Shown: one piece after another, positions 7,149 to 15,018 of the stretch
Layout of the letters: the number at the start of each line of letters is the position of its first letter
How positions within the stretch are numbered: the stretch's first letter is position 1
NCBI RefSeq assembly: GCF_016862515.1
Contig: NZ_BONC01000027.1
Span: 41,290 to 105,289 of the forward strand
Source: Asanoa iriomotensis
Lineage (GTDB): Bacteria > Actinomycetota > Actinomycetes > Mycobacteriales > Micromonosporaceae
DNA: 64,000 nucleotides
Direction of reading: 5' to 3'
Notes under the pieces: model-generated
What the model was told of the DNA's origin: nothing
The model's database searches: none
Seen by the model: only the letters and a program-made list of their open reading frames with translations
Made by a program: the position numbers and the translations under genes

Positions 7149-9979
7149 CAGCCCACCGCCTTCGGGTCGAGCGCGAACAGGTCGCGCAGCTCCTCGGTGG
7201 ACAGCTCGGTCAGCCACTCCTCGCCGGTGCCCACGACCCGCTGGGCCAGCGCCTTCTTCCGCTCGATCAGCTCGTCGACCCGCTCCTCGATGGTGCCGGT
7301 GCAGACGAACTTGCGGACCTGGACGTTGCGGGCCTGCCCGATCCGGTACGCGCGGTCGGTCGCCTGATCCTCGACGGCGGGGTTCCACCACCGGTCGACG
7401 TGGATGACATGGTTGGCGGCGGTCAGGTTGAGTCCCGTGCCGGCGGCCTTGAGCGACAACAGGAAGATCATCGGCTCGGGGTCGGTCTGGAAGCGGTTGA
7501 CCAACTCGTCCCGTCGCTGCTTCGACAGCCCGCCGTGCAGCCAGAGCACGGGTCGGTCGAGGTGGGCCGCCAGATAGGGCTGGAGCAGCGAGCCGAACTC
7601 GGCGTACTGGGTGAAGACCAGCGCCTTGTCGCCCTCTTCGACGATCTCCTCGGCCAACTCCTGCAGCCGGGCGAGCTTGCCGGACCGCCCGGCCAGCTTG
7701 GACCCGTCGCGCAACAGGTGGGCGGGGTGGTTGCAGACCTGCTTGAGCCGGGTCATGGCGGCCAGCACGTTGCCGCGCCGCTCGATGCCGGCGCTGGACC
7801 CGATCTTGTTCATCATGTCGTCGACGACGGCCTGGTAGAGCGCGGCCTGCTCGGGGGTGAGCGGGCACCAGACCTTCATCTCCAGCTTCTCGGGCAGGTC
7901 GGAGATGATGGTCTTGTCGGTCTTGAGGCGCCGCAAGACGAAGGGCCCGGTAGCCCGCTTCAACGCGGCCGCGGCATCCTCGTCCTGCCGCACCTCGATG
8001 GGCTCCTGATAGCGGCGGCGGAAGGTCTTGGCGGGCCCGAGCAGGCCGGGATTGGCAAAGTCCATGATGGACCAGAGCTCGGCGAGATGATTCTCGACGG
8101 GCGTGCCGGTGAGCGCGAGCCGCGTCCGCGCGGGAATGGCCCGCACGGCCTGCGACTGCCGCGTCCCGGAGTTCTTGATTGCCTGCGCCTCGTCGCAGAC
8201 GACCCGCCCCCACTCGACTCCTTGCAACGCCTCGAGATCCCGCAACGCGGTGCCGTAGGTGGTGATCACGAGATCGGCACCCCCGAGCCGCTCCGCGTCC
8301 CGGGTGGCACCGTGATGCACATAGACATCAAGCGAAGGCGCGAACTTCTCGGCCTCCTTACGCCAGTTGCTGACGAGAGACATAGGACAGACAAGCAAAG
8401 TCGGGGAGACCGTTCCTCGTTCACGCTCGTTCACCAGCAGCGACAACGTCTGCGCCGTCTTGCCGAGCCCCATGTCGTCCGCGAGGATGCCGCCGATGCC
8501 TAGGCGCGTCAGGAAATCCAGCCACGAGAGGCCGCGTTCCTGGTACGGGCGCAGCGTTCCCTGGAAGGCCGCCGGTGTGCTGGTCGGGCGCAGGCGTTGG
8601 TCCGCGTCGCCTGAGAGGAGGTCGCCGAGCCAGCCGTCCGCGTCGACCGCTACCAGTGGCAGTTCCTCCTCGCCGCCCGCGGCGACCTGGCTCAGGACCT
8701 CGGCGATCGTCATCTCGCCCGAGCGGTGCTGCTCGACCGCGCGGATCGCGGCCGACAGCTGTCGGTCGTCGAACTCGACCCAGCGGCCCTTGACCCGCAG
8801 CAGCGGCACCTTCAAGCGGGCCAGGTCGTGCAGGTCCGCGGCGCTGATCTCCTCGTCGCCGGCCATCAGGTCGACCTTGAAGTCGACCAGTTGGTCCTTG
8901 CCGACGCCCTGTGCCGCGAGCGCCTTGCCGCCCGGCGACGACGACTTGGCCCGCGTGGTCAGCTTCAGGCCCAGGCTCTTGCGGCCCGCCCACGCCGGCA
9001 GCTGGACCCCGAAGCCCGCCGCCTGCAGGAGGGGCGCGGCGTGTCTTAGAAAGGTGTACGCCGCCGCCGTGTCCAGGAGGGTCTCCGTCGGCTGCGCCTC
9101 GCGCAGGGCCTCGTCGAGCGGCGGGAACAGGCGGACCGCGCGGCCCAGGCCGGCGAGCAGCGTCTCGTCCGGGCGGGCCGGCAGGCCGGGCACGCGCTGG
9201 CCGGCCCAGATCACGTCGGCGGGTACGTACAGCGACGGGTCGTCGACCGACTGCAGCGCGAACTCCAGGTCCCAGCGGTCCGTGGTCGGCAGCGGCTCGA
9301 CCAGCCGGAAACAGACCCGGACCGGCTCGTTGGCCTGGTGCGCCGCGCGGTGCCAGGCGTCGAGGGCCGTACGCAGCGCGGCCAGCTCCGGGCGCTGTGC
9401 CGTCGTCGCCGTGACCGTCGGGTCGTCGGCGGTCAGCGCACGCATCCACCGGTCGGCGACCGGCGCCTTCGGGCCGGGGCGGTGGCCGAGCAGCAGGCGG
9501 TCGGGCAGCGCGCGCCGGGCGGCCGCGTCCGTGAAGGCGTCCAGCAGCTCGCGCAGCACGTCGCCGGGCGGGGGCGCGCCCAGCGACCGGACCGCGTCCG
9601 GCATCGCCGCCGCCAGCTCGCGGAACGCGGTGGCGTCCCGGCCCGTGAGCACCGGGCGCCAGCGGGCGGCGTGTGCGCCGTCCGCAGTGACCAGCCCCGG
9701 GAGCAGGCGGCCGCGGCGGAGCAGGCCTCGTGCGTACGCCGCGACCACCGCGAGGTAACGCAGGTCACCGCCGGGTGTCCAGTCGGGATCGTCGTCCGCC
9801 AGCAGGTCGAGGGCCTCGGCCGGCGACAGCAGCCGCGCCTCGACGGGCACCGGGGCCAGCGCGTCGTCGACCGGCAGCGTGAGCGTCAGTGTGGCCGGTT
9901 CGCCGGGAACGTCGGGTAGCGCGGTCTCGCCCCAGAGGCCCAACCGCCCGCCGGCCCAGACGCCGTGAACCACCTTCAC
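7148..9979 (-). CDS. SNF2-family DEAD/DEAH-type helicase
   Basis: A 943-residue SNF2 ATPase. About 480 N-terminal residues form the bacterial SNF2-associated region. The helicase core follows, with LADDMGLGKTAQ (motif I), VVCDEAQAIKN (motif II, DEAQ rather than DEAH), LTGTPVENHL (motif III) and, in the second RecA lobe, VDRWWNPAVEDQATDRAYRIGQ split across motifs V-VI. It should translocate on double-stranded DNA or strip proteins from it. The GTG start at 9979 has a GGGG-type ribosome site and lies 86 bp from the divergent mqnC. The downstream SWIM gene overlaps it by one base. Confidence 0.94.
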   Translation of the reverse strand: MKVVHGVWAGGRLGLWGETALPDVPGEPATLTLTLPVDDALAPVPVEARLLSPAEALDLLADDDPDWTPGGDLRYLAVVAAYARGLLRRGRLLPGLVTADGAHAARWRPVLTGRDATAFRELAAAMPDAVRSLGAPPPGDVLRELLDAFTDAAARRALPDRLLLGHRPGPKAPVADRWMRALTADDPTVTATTAQRPELAALRTALDAWHRAAHQANEPVRVCFRLVEPLPTTDRWDLEFALQSVDDPSLYVPADVIWAGQRVPGLPARPDETLLAGLGRAVRLFPPLDEALREAQPTETLLDTAAAYTFLRHAAPLLQAAGFGVQLPAWAGRKSLGLKLTTRAKSSSPGGKALAAQGVGKDQLVDFKVDLMAGDEEISAADLHDLARLKVPLLRVKGRWVEFDDRQLSAAIRAVEQHRSGEMTIAEVLSQVAAGGEEELPLVAVDADGWLGDLLSGDADQRLRPTSTPAAFQGTLRPYQERGLSWLDFLTRLGIGGILADDMGLGKTAQTLSLLVNERERGTVSPTLLVCPMSLVSNWRKEAEKFAPSLDVYVHHGATRDAERLGGADLVITTYGTALRDLEALQGVEWGRVVCDEAQAIKNSGTRQSQAVRAIPARTRLALTGTPVENHLAELWSIMDFANPGLLGPAKTFRRRYQEPIEVRQDEDAAAALKRATGPFVLRRLKTDKTIISDLPEKLEMKVWCPLTPEQAALYQAVVDDMMNKIGSSAGIERRGNVLAAMTRLKQVCNHPAHLLRDGSKLAGRSGKLARLQELAEEIVEEGDKALVFTQYAEFGSLLQPYLAAHLDRPVLWLHGGLSKQRRDELVNRFQTDPEPMIFLLSLKAAGTGLNLTAANHVIHVDRWWNPAVEDQATDRAYRIGQARNVQVRKFVCTGTIEERVDELIERKKALAQRVVGTGEEWLTELSTEELRDLFALDPKAVG

Positions 9980-10052
9980 CCCGACAAACCCCTTCTACGC
10001 GACGCTCGACACTACCCGCGCGGTCCACGCGGCTGCCTGTCCGGCGCGGGGC

Positions 10053-10058
10053 TAGGCT
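10053..10058 (+). promoter_or_regulatory. Probable -10 hexamer TAGGCT of leaderless mqnC
   Basis: TAGGCT fits the actinobacterial TANNNT -10 element. It ends seven bases before the mqnC GTG, so transcription would start at or next to the start codon. No ribosome site precedes this GTG, which agrees with a leaderless mRNA. Confidence 0.5.
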
Positions 10059-10065
10059 CGGTCCC

Positions 10066-11256
10066 GTGGAGAATCGGCGGGAGATCGACGACGCACTGCA
10101 ACGAGGTGCCGACGGCGGGCGGATCACCGCCGAGGAGGCCTTGCTGCTTTACACCGAGGCGCCGTTCCATGCGCTGGGCGAGGCGGCCGACGCGGTGCGG
10201 CGCCGCCGTTACCCGGACGGCATCGTCACGTACCTGATCGACCGCAACATCAACTACACCAACGTCTGCGTGACGGCCTGCAAGTTCTGCGCCTTCTACC
10301 GGGCGCCGAAGCACGCGCAGGGCTGGACCCACCCGACGGAGGAGATCCTGCGCCGCTGCGGCGAGGCCGTCGAGCTGGGCGCGACGCAGGTGATGCTCCA
10401 GGGCGGACACCACCCGGAGTACGGCGTCGAGTACTACGAGGAGCTGTTCAGCTCGGTCAAGGCCGCGTACCCGCAGCTCGTCATCCACTCGATCGGGCCG
10501 TCCGAGATCCTGCACATGGCCAAGGTCTCCGGTGTCTCGCTGGACGAGGCGATCAGCCGGATCAAGGCAGCCGGCCTCGACTCCATCGCGGGCGCCGGCG
10601 CGGAGATGCTGCCCGACCGGCCGCGGCGGGCGATCGCCCCGCTCAAGGAGTCCGGCGCGCGCTGGCTCGAGGTCATGGAGATCGCGCACACGCTCGGCCT
10701 CGAGAGCACCGCCACCATGATGATGGGCACCGGCGAGACCAACGCCGAGCGGATCGAGCACCTGCGGATGATCCGCGACGTGCAGGACCGCACCCGCGGC
10801 TTCCGCGCCTTCATCCCGTGGACCTACCAGCCCGAGAACAACCACCTCAAGGGGCGCACGCAGGCCACGACGCTCGAATACCTGCGGCTGATCGCGGTCG
10901 CCCGGCTGTTCTTCGAGACCGTGCCCCACCTGCAGGCGTCCTGGTTGACCACCGGCAAGGACGTGGGCCAGCTCGCGCTGCACATGGGCGTCGACGACCT
11001 CGGTTCGATCATGTTGGAGGAGAACGTCATCTCTTCCGCCGGTGCGCGGCATCGGTCCAACTTGCACGAGCTGATCTGGATGATCCGATCCGCCGGCCGC
11101 ATCCCGGCGCAACGGGACACGCTCTACAACCACCTGCGGGTGCACCACACACCGGCCGACGACCCGACCGACGACCGGGTGGTCTCGCACTTCTCGTCGA
11201 TCGCGCTGCCCGGCGGTGGCGTCGGCACGGTCCTGCCGCTCGTCGACTCGCACTGA
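10066..11256 (+). CDS. mqnC: Cyclic dehypoxanthinyl futalosine synthase MqnC (radical SAM)
   Basis: A 396-residue radical-SAM enzyme. MqnC cyclises dehypoxanthine futalosine in the futalosine route to menaquinone. C68-x3-C72-x2-C75 (CVTACKFC) is the [4Fe-4S]/SAM site, and blocks such as YTNVCVTACKFCAF, VMLQGGHHP and MMMGTGET are typical of MqnC and separate it from MqnE. The GTG at 10066 gives the expected family length, and longer in-frame starts would run into the divergent SNF2 gene. Its presence says this organism makes menaquinone by the futalosine pathway, and menG, menJ and a polyprenyl synthase lie within 23 kb. Confidence 0.94.
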   Translation: MENRREIDDALQRGADGGRITAEEALLLYTEAPFHALGEAADAVRRRRYPDGIVTYLIDRNINYTNVCVTACKFCAFYRAPKHAQGWTHPTEEILRRCGEAVELGATQVMLQGGHHPEYGVEYYEELFSSVKAAYPQLVIHSIGPSEILHMAKVSGVSLDEAISRIKAAGLDSIAGAGAEMLPDRPRRAIAPLKESGARWLEVMEIAHTLGLESTATMMMGTGETNAERIEHLRMIRDVQDRTRGFRAFIPWTYQPENNHLKGRTQATTLEYLRLIAVARLFFETVPHLQASWLTTGKDVGQLALHMGVDDLGSIMLEENVISSAGARHRSNLHELIWMIRSAGRIPAQRDTLYNHLRVHHTPADDPTDDRVVSHFSSIALPGGGVGTVLPLVDSH

Positions 11257-11346
11257 AAAACGTTTCAGCGAGGCCTTCGGCAACATTTCGGCAACGGTCA
11301 GCACACGAATCGTGCCGCCTGCTAGCGGGCGCTTTTCGGCGGTCGA

Positions 11347-11466
11347 TAGCGTCCCTGACGTCGCTACGACGTAGGCGACCCTAAGCGGGCCCATGAGACG
11401 CCGACCGCCAGAGCGGTCGTACATATAGAGCCGAGGCGGGATGGGAAACCATCCCGCCTCGGCGTT
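11347..11466 (+). ncRNA. Candidate structured small RNA or leader upstream of the LPVTG gene
   Basis: The 321-bp gap after mqnC contains TAGCGT (11347-11352), a TANNNT -10 that would start a transcript near 11359. The next 100 bases hold a hairpin from about 11370, a perfect stem GACCGC/GCGGTC with a CAGA loop (11403-11418), and a 15-bp terminator. Upstream, TTCGGCAAC occurs twice with an 11-bp period (about 11276-11298), an arrangement typical of response-regulator sites. It could be a free small RNA, or a terminator-containing leader for the LPVTG gene that starts 111 bases further on. No known family was recognised, and no expression evidence exists. Confidence 0.4.
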
Positions 11467-11468
11467 TT
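11430..11468 (+). terminator. Strong rho-independent terminator
   Basis: A perfect 15-bp stem (11430-11444 with 11449-11463) closed by a GAAA tetraloop is followed by GTTTTCC. It lies about 170 bases past the mqnC stop, far for a simple gene-end terminator, which is one reason to suspect a separate transcript in front of it. Confidence 0.9.
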
Positions 11469-11500
11469 CCGGCCGATCTGGGCCTAGCGCCGCGCCGACC

Positions 11501-11517
11501 CGCACGGTTACCGTGCG
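11501..11517. promoter_or_regulatory. 17-bp palindrome over a putative -10, upstream of LPVTG gene 1
   Basis: CGCACGGTTACCGTGCG is a perfect palindrome around one central T. It contains TACCGT (11509-11514), a TANNNT -10 candidate, so a bound protein would block the promoter of the cell-wall protein gene starting 61 bases downstream. The cognate regulator is unknown. Confidence 0.45.
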
Positions 11518-11577
11518 CTGTTCCCAGCCCCAGGTGCCACACAGGCATCATTCGCCTCACAGCCCCCAGAGGTTCAG

Positions 11578-12765
11578 ATGAATTCGCGCTCGCGCGCCGC
11601 GCTCCTCCGCGCCGGTGCGGCCACGGCCATGGCGGTCGGCCTGGTCGCCGTCGCCGGACCGGCGTACGCCGCCGACGGCCCCAATGTGTCCGTCAACCCT
11701 GTCAGTTCGGTCATCGCGAAGGGCGTCAAGAAGGCCAACGCGAAGCCGTTCCAGGTGGATCTCCCCAACATCGGCAACGCCGATGCCACCGGGGTGACGG
11801 TCAAGCTCGACCTTTCCAAGCTCGCCGCCGGGGTCGGGTTCATCCGCCCGGACGGTTGTGAGAAGACCGGGCGGGCGAAGTTCACCTGCGCGGTCGGTGA
11901 CATCCCGGCCGGTCAGGACGTCGTCTTCGGGGTGCCGCTGTTCAGCACCAAGGCCATGGTCACCGACGACGCCGGCTACTTCTCGGTCACCGCGGTCGTT
12001 CCCGGTGACTCCGACACCGAGGACAACAGCGCCGACGTCTACGTCAAGGTGGAGCGGAAGACCTACGACCTGACGGTCTGGGCGCAGGACGTCTACGCCG
12101 AGGTGGTCGCCGACGGCGACGAGGACGGCGAGGAGAAGAAGACTCCGGTGCCGCCGGGCGGCACGGCGCCGCTCGACTCGGCGATCTTCAACCACGGCAG
12201 CAAGCGCGTGGTCGGCCTCGCCTACTCGGTCGAGGTGCCGGCGGGTGTCTCCTTCGCGTCCGTGCCCGCGGACTGCTACGCCGTGGAGGCCGAGACCCCG
12301 ACACTTTCCTGCGAGAACGACGAGGTCGTGTTGAAGCCGGGCGAGGTGTTCCTGCCGGGCCTCACGGTCAAGGTCGACCACGGCACCGCCGCTGGTACAC
12401 ACCCCGGCGGGCTGGTCTACGCGGTCGCGCTCGAGCCGGGCGCCGACGACGCGGAGCAGCCCGGCGACGAGGCGCGGATGGCGACCCAGGGTCAGCGTCG
12501 CGTGCTGTCCGACGCGGATCCCACCGACAACTGGGCCTTCTTCGACGTGTTCGTCGGGACCGCGCCGACGCAGGAGCCGAGCCCGTCGCCGAGCGAGCCC
12601 GGCAACCCGGGCAATCCGGGTGGCGGCAGCGGCGGTGGCGACGGCGGCCTGCCGGTGACCGGTCCGCAGACGGCGTTGATCGCCGGCGTCGGTGCGGCCG
12701 TCCTCGCCGGCGGCATCGTGCTGCTCCTGGCGTTGCGCCGGCGTCGCACGTTCTCCGCGGAGTAG
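11578..12765 (+). CDS. LPVTG-anchored cell-wall protein, paralog 1
   Basis: A 395-residue secreted protein. Residues 1-31 are a signal peptide ending at AYA-A. Two repeat-like beta domains follow (about 35-150 and 155-290) with DUF11/CARDB-like features (for example NIGNADATGVTVKLDL). A Pro/Gly/Ser stretch leads to the sorting signal: LPVTG at about residue 358, a hydrophobic helix and an RRRR tail. A class E or A sortase would cleave the LPxTG-type motif and attach it to peptidoglycan; no sortase gene is in the window. The ATG at 11578 follows CAGAGG. It is a paralog of the next gene. The ligand or role is unknown; a structural or adhesive surface protein is an inference. Confidence 0.88.
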   Translation: MNSRSRAALLRAGAATAMAVGLVAVAGPAYAADGPNVSVNPVSSVIAKGVKKANAKPFQVDLPNIGNADATGVTVKLDLSKLAAGVGFIRPDGCEKTGRAKFTCAVGDIPAGQDVVFGVPLFSTKAMVTDDAGYFSVTAVVPGDSDTEDNSADVYVKVERKTYDLTVWAQDVYAEVVADGDEDGEEKKTPVPPGGTAPLDSAIFNHGSKRVVGLAYSVEVPAGVSFASVPADCYAVEAETPTLSCENDEVVLKPGEVFLPGLTVKVDHGTAAGTHPGGLVYAVALEPGADDAEQPGDEARMATQGQRRVLSDADPTDNWAFFDVFVGTAPTQEPSPSPSEPGNPGNPGGGSGGGDGGLPVTGPQTALIAGVGAAVLAGGIVLLLALRRRRTFSAE

Positions 12766-12903
12766 GCCGCGCATCGTTTCTGGTCACTGGCCGATCACTG
12801 TGAGCTTGCTGTGAATCCACCGTTCGGTCAATGTCCCGAAGCCTTTAGGTTCTCTTAGGTTTCCAGCTCAGAACAGGGGCAGCGCGGCATGATCGCCAGC
12901 CGC

Positions 12904-12909
12904 TAACGT
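12904..12909 (+). promoter_or_regulatory. Probable -10 of LPVTG gene 2 and upstream TTAGGT repeats
   Basis: TAACGT fits TANNNT and would give a leader of about 35 bases ending in GGGGGA before the ATG at 12950. About 60 bases further up, TTAGGT occurs twice with a 10-bp period (near 12845-12862), a possible activator site. Confidence 0.4.
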
Positions 12910-12949
12910 CCTCGCTCATATTCCCTTCCTTTACCCCCGGGGGACTTTC

Positions 12950-14089
12950 ATGAAGCTTCGCAACCGCGCGCTGCTGCGCGCGGGCGTGGCCGCGGCAGCG
13001 GCGATCGCGGCGTCCACCGCGTTCGCCGCCCCGGCGTTGGCCGACGACACCGCCGACCTGGGCATCAAGCTCGACGGCACCACGATCGCGGCCAACGCCG
13101 AAGGCAAGTTCGCGGTCGTCTCGCTGTCGAACGCCGGCCCGAACGACGCGCACGGCATCACCGTCACGATCGACATCAGCGCACTCGACACCGAGAAGAT
13201 CGACTTCATCGACGGTGAGTGCGACGACCCGGTCGAGGGCAAGGTCCTGTGTGGCATCGACGGCGACACCATCGAGGCCGGCGCCGAGTACGACTGGGAC
13301 TTCCCGATCGTCAAGAAGGACGGCGCGACCGGCGACGCCGGCGAGATCACGGTCACGATCGAGCACGAGGGCACCGACCCGAACGAGAAGAACAACACCG
13401 CCAGCGCCAAGGTCGTGCTGAGCGAGGAGAGCGGCGCCGACCTGCGCGTCTACTCGCCGGACGTCTACACCTGGGACGAGGCGGCCAAGTCCTACACGGA
13501 CGAGCCGGTCGCGCCGGGCGCGTCGTCGCGCGTGTTCGCCGAGGTGCTGAACATGGGTGACATGACCGCCAAGGGCCTGGCCTTCAAGGTCTCGCTGCCG
13601 GAGCACGTCACGTTCACGACGCCCGAGGACGAGTGCGACTTCAGCGCCGACAAGCGCGTCGCGACCTGCGACTACAACGATTTCGAGCTCAAGCCGTACG
13701 AGCTGGTGGAGGAGTTCAACTCGCTCTTCTACTGGGACATCAAGGTTGACGAGAGCGCGCCCGCCCCGTCGACCCTGCACGGCACGGTGACGGTCGCCGC
13801 GATCGACGAGGTCGAGATCGAGGCCCCGCCGGCGATCGCGCGGATGAACGCCCCGAAGGCCGCCGAGCTGCCGGAGCACTTCAAGGACATCGACAAGACC
13901 GACAACACCGACGACTTCGGCGTCTTCGTCGCCGAGGCCGGCGGCGAGGGTGGCGGCGGCGGCCTGCCCGTCACCGGCCCGGCTGCCGGCATCATCGGCG
14001 GCGTCGGTGGCGCGGTGGTCATCGCCGGTGCGGTGCTGTTCTTCCTGGCCCGGCGGCGTCGCGTCGTCACGGTGACCCCGGACGCGTAA
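12950..14089 (+). CDS. LPVTG-anchored cell-wall protein, paralog 2
   Basis: A 379-residue paralog of the upstream protein with the same plan. A signal peptide ends near residue 31 (ALA-DD), two acidic beta-sandwich-like domains follow ([16 protein letters not shown] in the first, with paired Cys in each), then a Gly-rich spacer, LPVTG at about residue 339, a hydrophobic helix and an ARRRR tail. It is unusually rich in Asp and Glu. The ATG at 12950 has a GGGGGA ribosome site. A strong terminator follows 17 bases after the stop. Sortase attachment is the family expectation; the biological role is not known. Confidence 0.88.
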   Translation: MKLRNRALLRAGVAAAAAIAASTAFAAPALADDTADLGIKLDGTTIAANAEGKFAVVSLSNAGPNDAHGITVTIDISALDTEKIDFIDGECDDPVEGKVLCGIDGDTIEAGAEYDWDFPIVKKDGATGDAGEITVTIEHEGTDPNEKNNTASAKVVLSEESGADLRVYSPDVYTWDEAAKSYTDEPVAPGASSRVFAEVLNMGDMTAKGLAFKVSLPEHVTFTTPEDECDFSADKRVATCDYNDFELKPYELVEEFNSLFYWDIKVDESAPAPSTLHGTVTVAAIDEVEIEAPPAIARMNAPKAAELPEHFKDIDKTDNTDDFGVFVAEAGGEGGGGGLPVTGPAAGIIGGVGGAVVIAGAVLFFLARRRRVVTVTPDA

Positions 14090-14105
14090 GCCAAAGAGCA
14101 ACAGG

Positions 14106-14140
14106 AACGGCCCGCTCCCACCCTGGGAGCGGGCCGTTTC
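14106..14140 (+). terminator. Rho-independent terminator after LPVTG gene 2
   Basis: A perfect 15-bp stem (14106-14120 with 14124-14138) with a CCC loop is followed by TTC. The menG promoter begins within a few bases of its end. Confidence 0.9.
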
Positions 14141-14141
14141 A

Positions 14142-14147
14142 TACAGT
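14142..14147 (+). promoter_or_regulatory. Probable -10 hexamer TACAGT of leaderless menG
   Basis: TACAGT fits TANNNT and ends six bases before the menG GTG, placing the transcript start at the start codon. The -35 region would fall inside the upstream terminator stem. Confidence 0.5.
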
Positions 14148-14153
14148 GGCCAG

Positions 14154-14846
14154 GTGACGCGAGCCAACCTGGACAAGCAGCCGCACGAGGTCGCCGAGAT
14201 GTTCGACGGGGTGGCCGAGCGGTACGACCTGACCAACACCGTCCTCTCCTTCGGACAGGACCGCGGCTGGCGGAGGGCCACGCGGACCGCCCTCGACCTG
14301 CGAGCGGGGGAGAAGGTGCTCGACGTCGGCGCCGGCACCGGCGTCTCGACCGAGGAGCTCGGCCGGTCCGGTGCCTACGCGGTCGGCGCCGACCTCTCGA
14401 TCGGCATGCTCCGCGCCGGCCGGCACACCCGGCCGACCGTTCCGCTGCTGGCCGGCGACGCGCTGGCCCTGCCGTTCGCGGACGCGACCTTCGACGCGGT
14501 CACGATCTCCTTCGCGCTGCGCAACGTGGTCGACACCAGGGCCGCCCTGCGTGAGCTGGCCCGGGTCACCCGTCCCGGCGGCCGGCTGGTGGTCTGTGAG
14601 TTCAGCCACCCGACCAACTTCACGTTCCGCACCATCTACCTTTCGTATCTGATGCGGTCACTGCCCGCAGTCGCCCGGCGGGTGTCCAGCAACCCGGACG
14701 CGTACGTCTACCTCGCCGAGTCGATCCAGACGTGGCCCAACCAGCAAGATCTCGCGACCCGCATCCAGGAGGCCGGATGGGGTGCCGTGGGCTGGAGAAA
14801 CCTGTCTGCCGGGATCGTCGCGCTGCACCGCGCAACCCGTATGTGA
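14154..14846 (+). CDS. menG: Demethylmenaquinone methyltransferase MenG (UbiE family)
   Basis: A 230-residue SAM-dependent methyltransferase. MenG C-methylates the naphthoquinone ring in the last core step of menaquinone synthesis. [16 protein letters not shown] is the MenG/UbiE N-terminal signature, LDVGAGTG is the SAM-binding motif I, FALRNVVD is the family motif in the middle, and [13 protein letters not shown] follows. An actinobacterium has no ubiquinone, so the menaquinone role is preferred. GTG at 14154 gives full length. No ribosome site is seen, in keeping with a leaderless start. The palindrome, promoter and Rex site before menJ follow downstream. Confidence 0.93.
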   Translation: MTRANLDKQPHEVAEMFDGVAERYDLTNTVLSFGQDRGWRRATRTALDLRAGEKVLDVGAGTGVSTEELGRSGAYAVGADLSIGMLRAGRHTRPTVPLLAGDALALPFADATFDAVTISFALRNVVDTRAALRELARVTRPGGRLVVCEFSHPTNFTFRTIYLSYLMRSLPAVARRVSSNPDAYVYLAESIQTWPNQQDLATRIQEAGWGAVGWRNLSAGIVALHRATRM

Positions 14847-14900
14847 AGATTATCCGCTTTGCGAATCGGACATCGATCGACAACTCGGTTTCGGGCCCGG

Positions 14901-14918
14901 GGTTAGGTATACCTAACC
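14901..14918. promoter_or_regulatory. Perfect 18-bp palindrome upstream of menJ-nuo
   Basis: GGTTAGGTATACCTAACC is a perfect palindrome. Relative to the TAGACT -10 at 14943 it covers roughly -54 to -37, a position suited to an activator or a second repressor. The TTAGG/CCTAA arms recall iron boxes of the DtxR/IdeR family, but the arm spacing is several bases shorter than that 19-bp consensus, so the regulator is left open. Confidence 0.55.
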
Positions 14919-14942
14919 GGCCGCCCGCAGTATCCCCGGTTC

Positions 14943-14948
14943 TAGACT
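14943..14948 (+). promoter_or_regulatory. Probable -10 hexamer TAGACT of the menJ-nuo transcript
   Basis: TAGACT fits TANNNT and would start transcription near 14955, immediately before the Rex-type site and about 65 bases before menJ. Confidence 0.45.
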
Positions 14949-14961
14949 CCACCCGATGAGC

Positions 14962-14979
14962 TTGTGAAGCATTTCACGA
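14962..14979. promoter_or_regulatory. Rex-type redox operator
   Basis: TTGTGAAGCATTTCACGA matches the Rex operator consensus TTGTGAA-N4-TTCACAA at all but one conserved base. Flanking bases extend the dyad to 14961-14980. It lies just downstream of the putative -10, where binding would block transcription. Rex is an NADH/NAD+-sensing repressor whose known targets in Streptomyces include complex I and cytochrome bd genes; here the site precedes menJ and nuoA-N. The rex gene itself is not in the window. Confidence 0.75.
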
Positions 14980-15018
14980 GCCTGCGAGGAGCGAAAACCG
15001 GCATCCGAGGGGGAAATC

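Noticed and set aside
14901..14918. IdeR/DtxR iron box
   Set aside because: The arms resemble iron-box half sites but the spacing is shorter than the 19-bp consensus, so the palindrome is reported without a named regulator.
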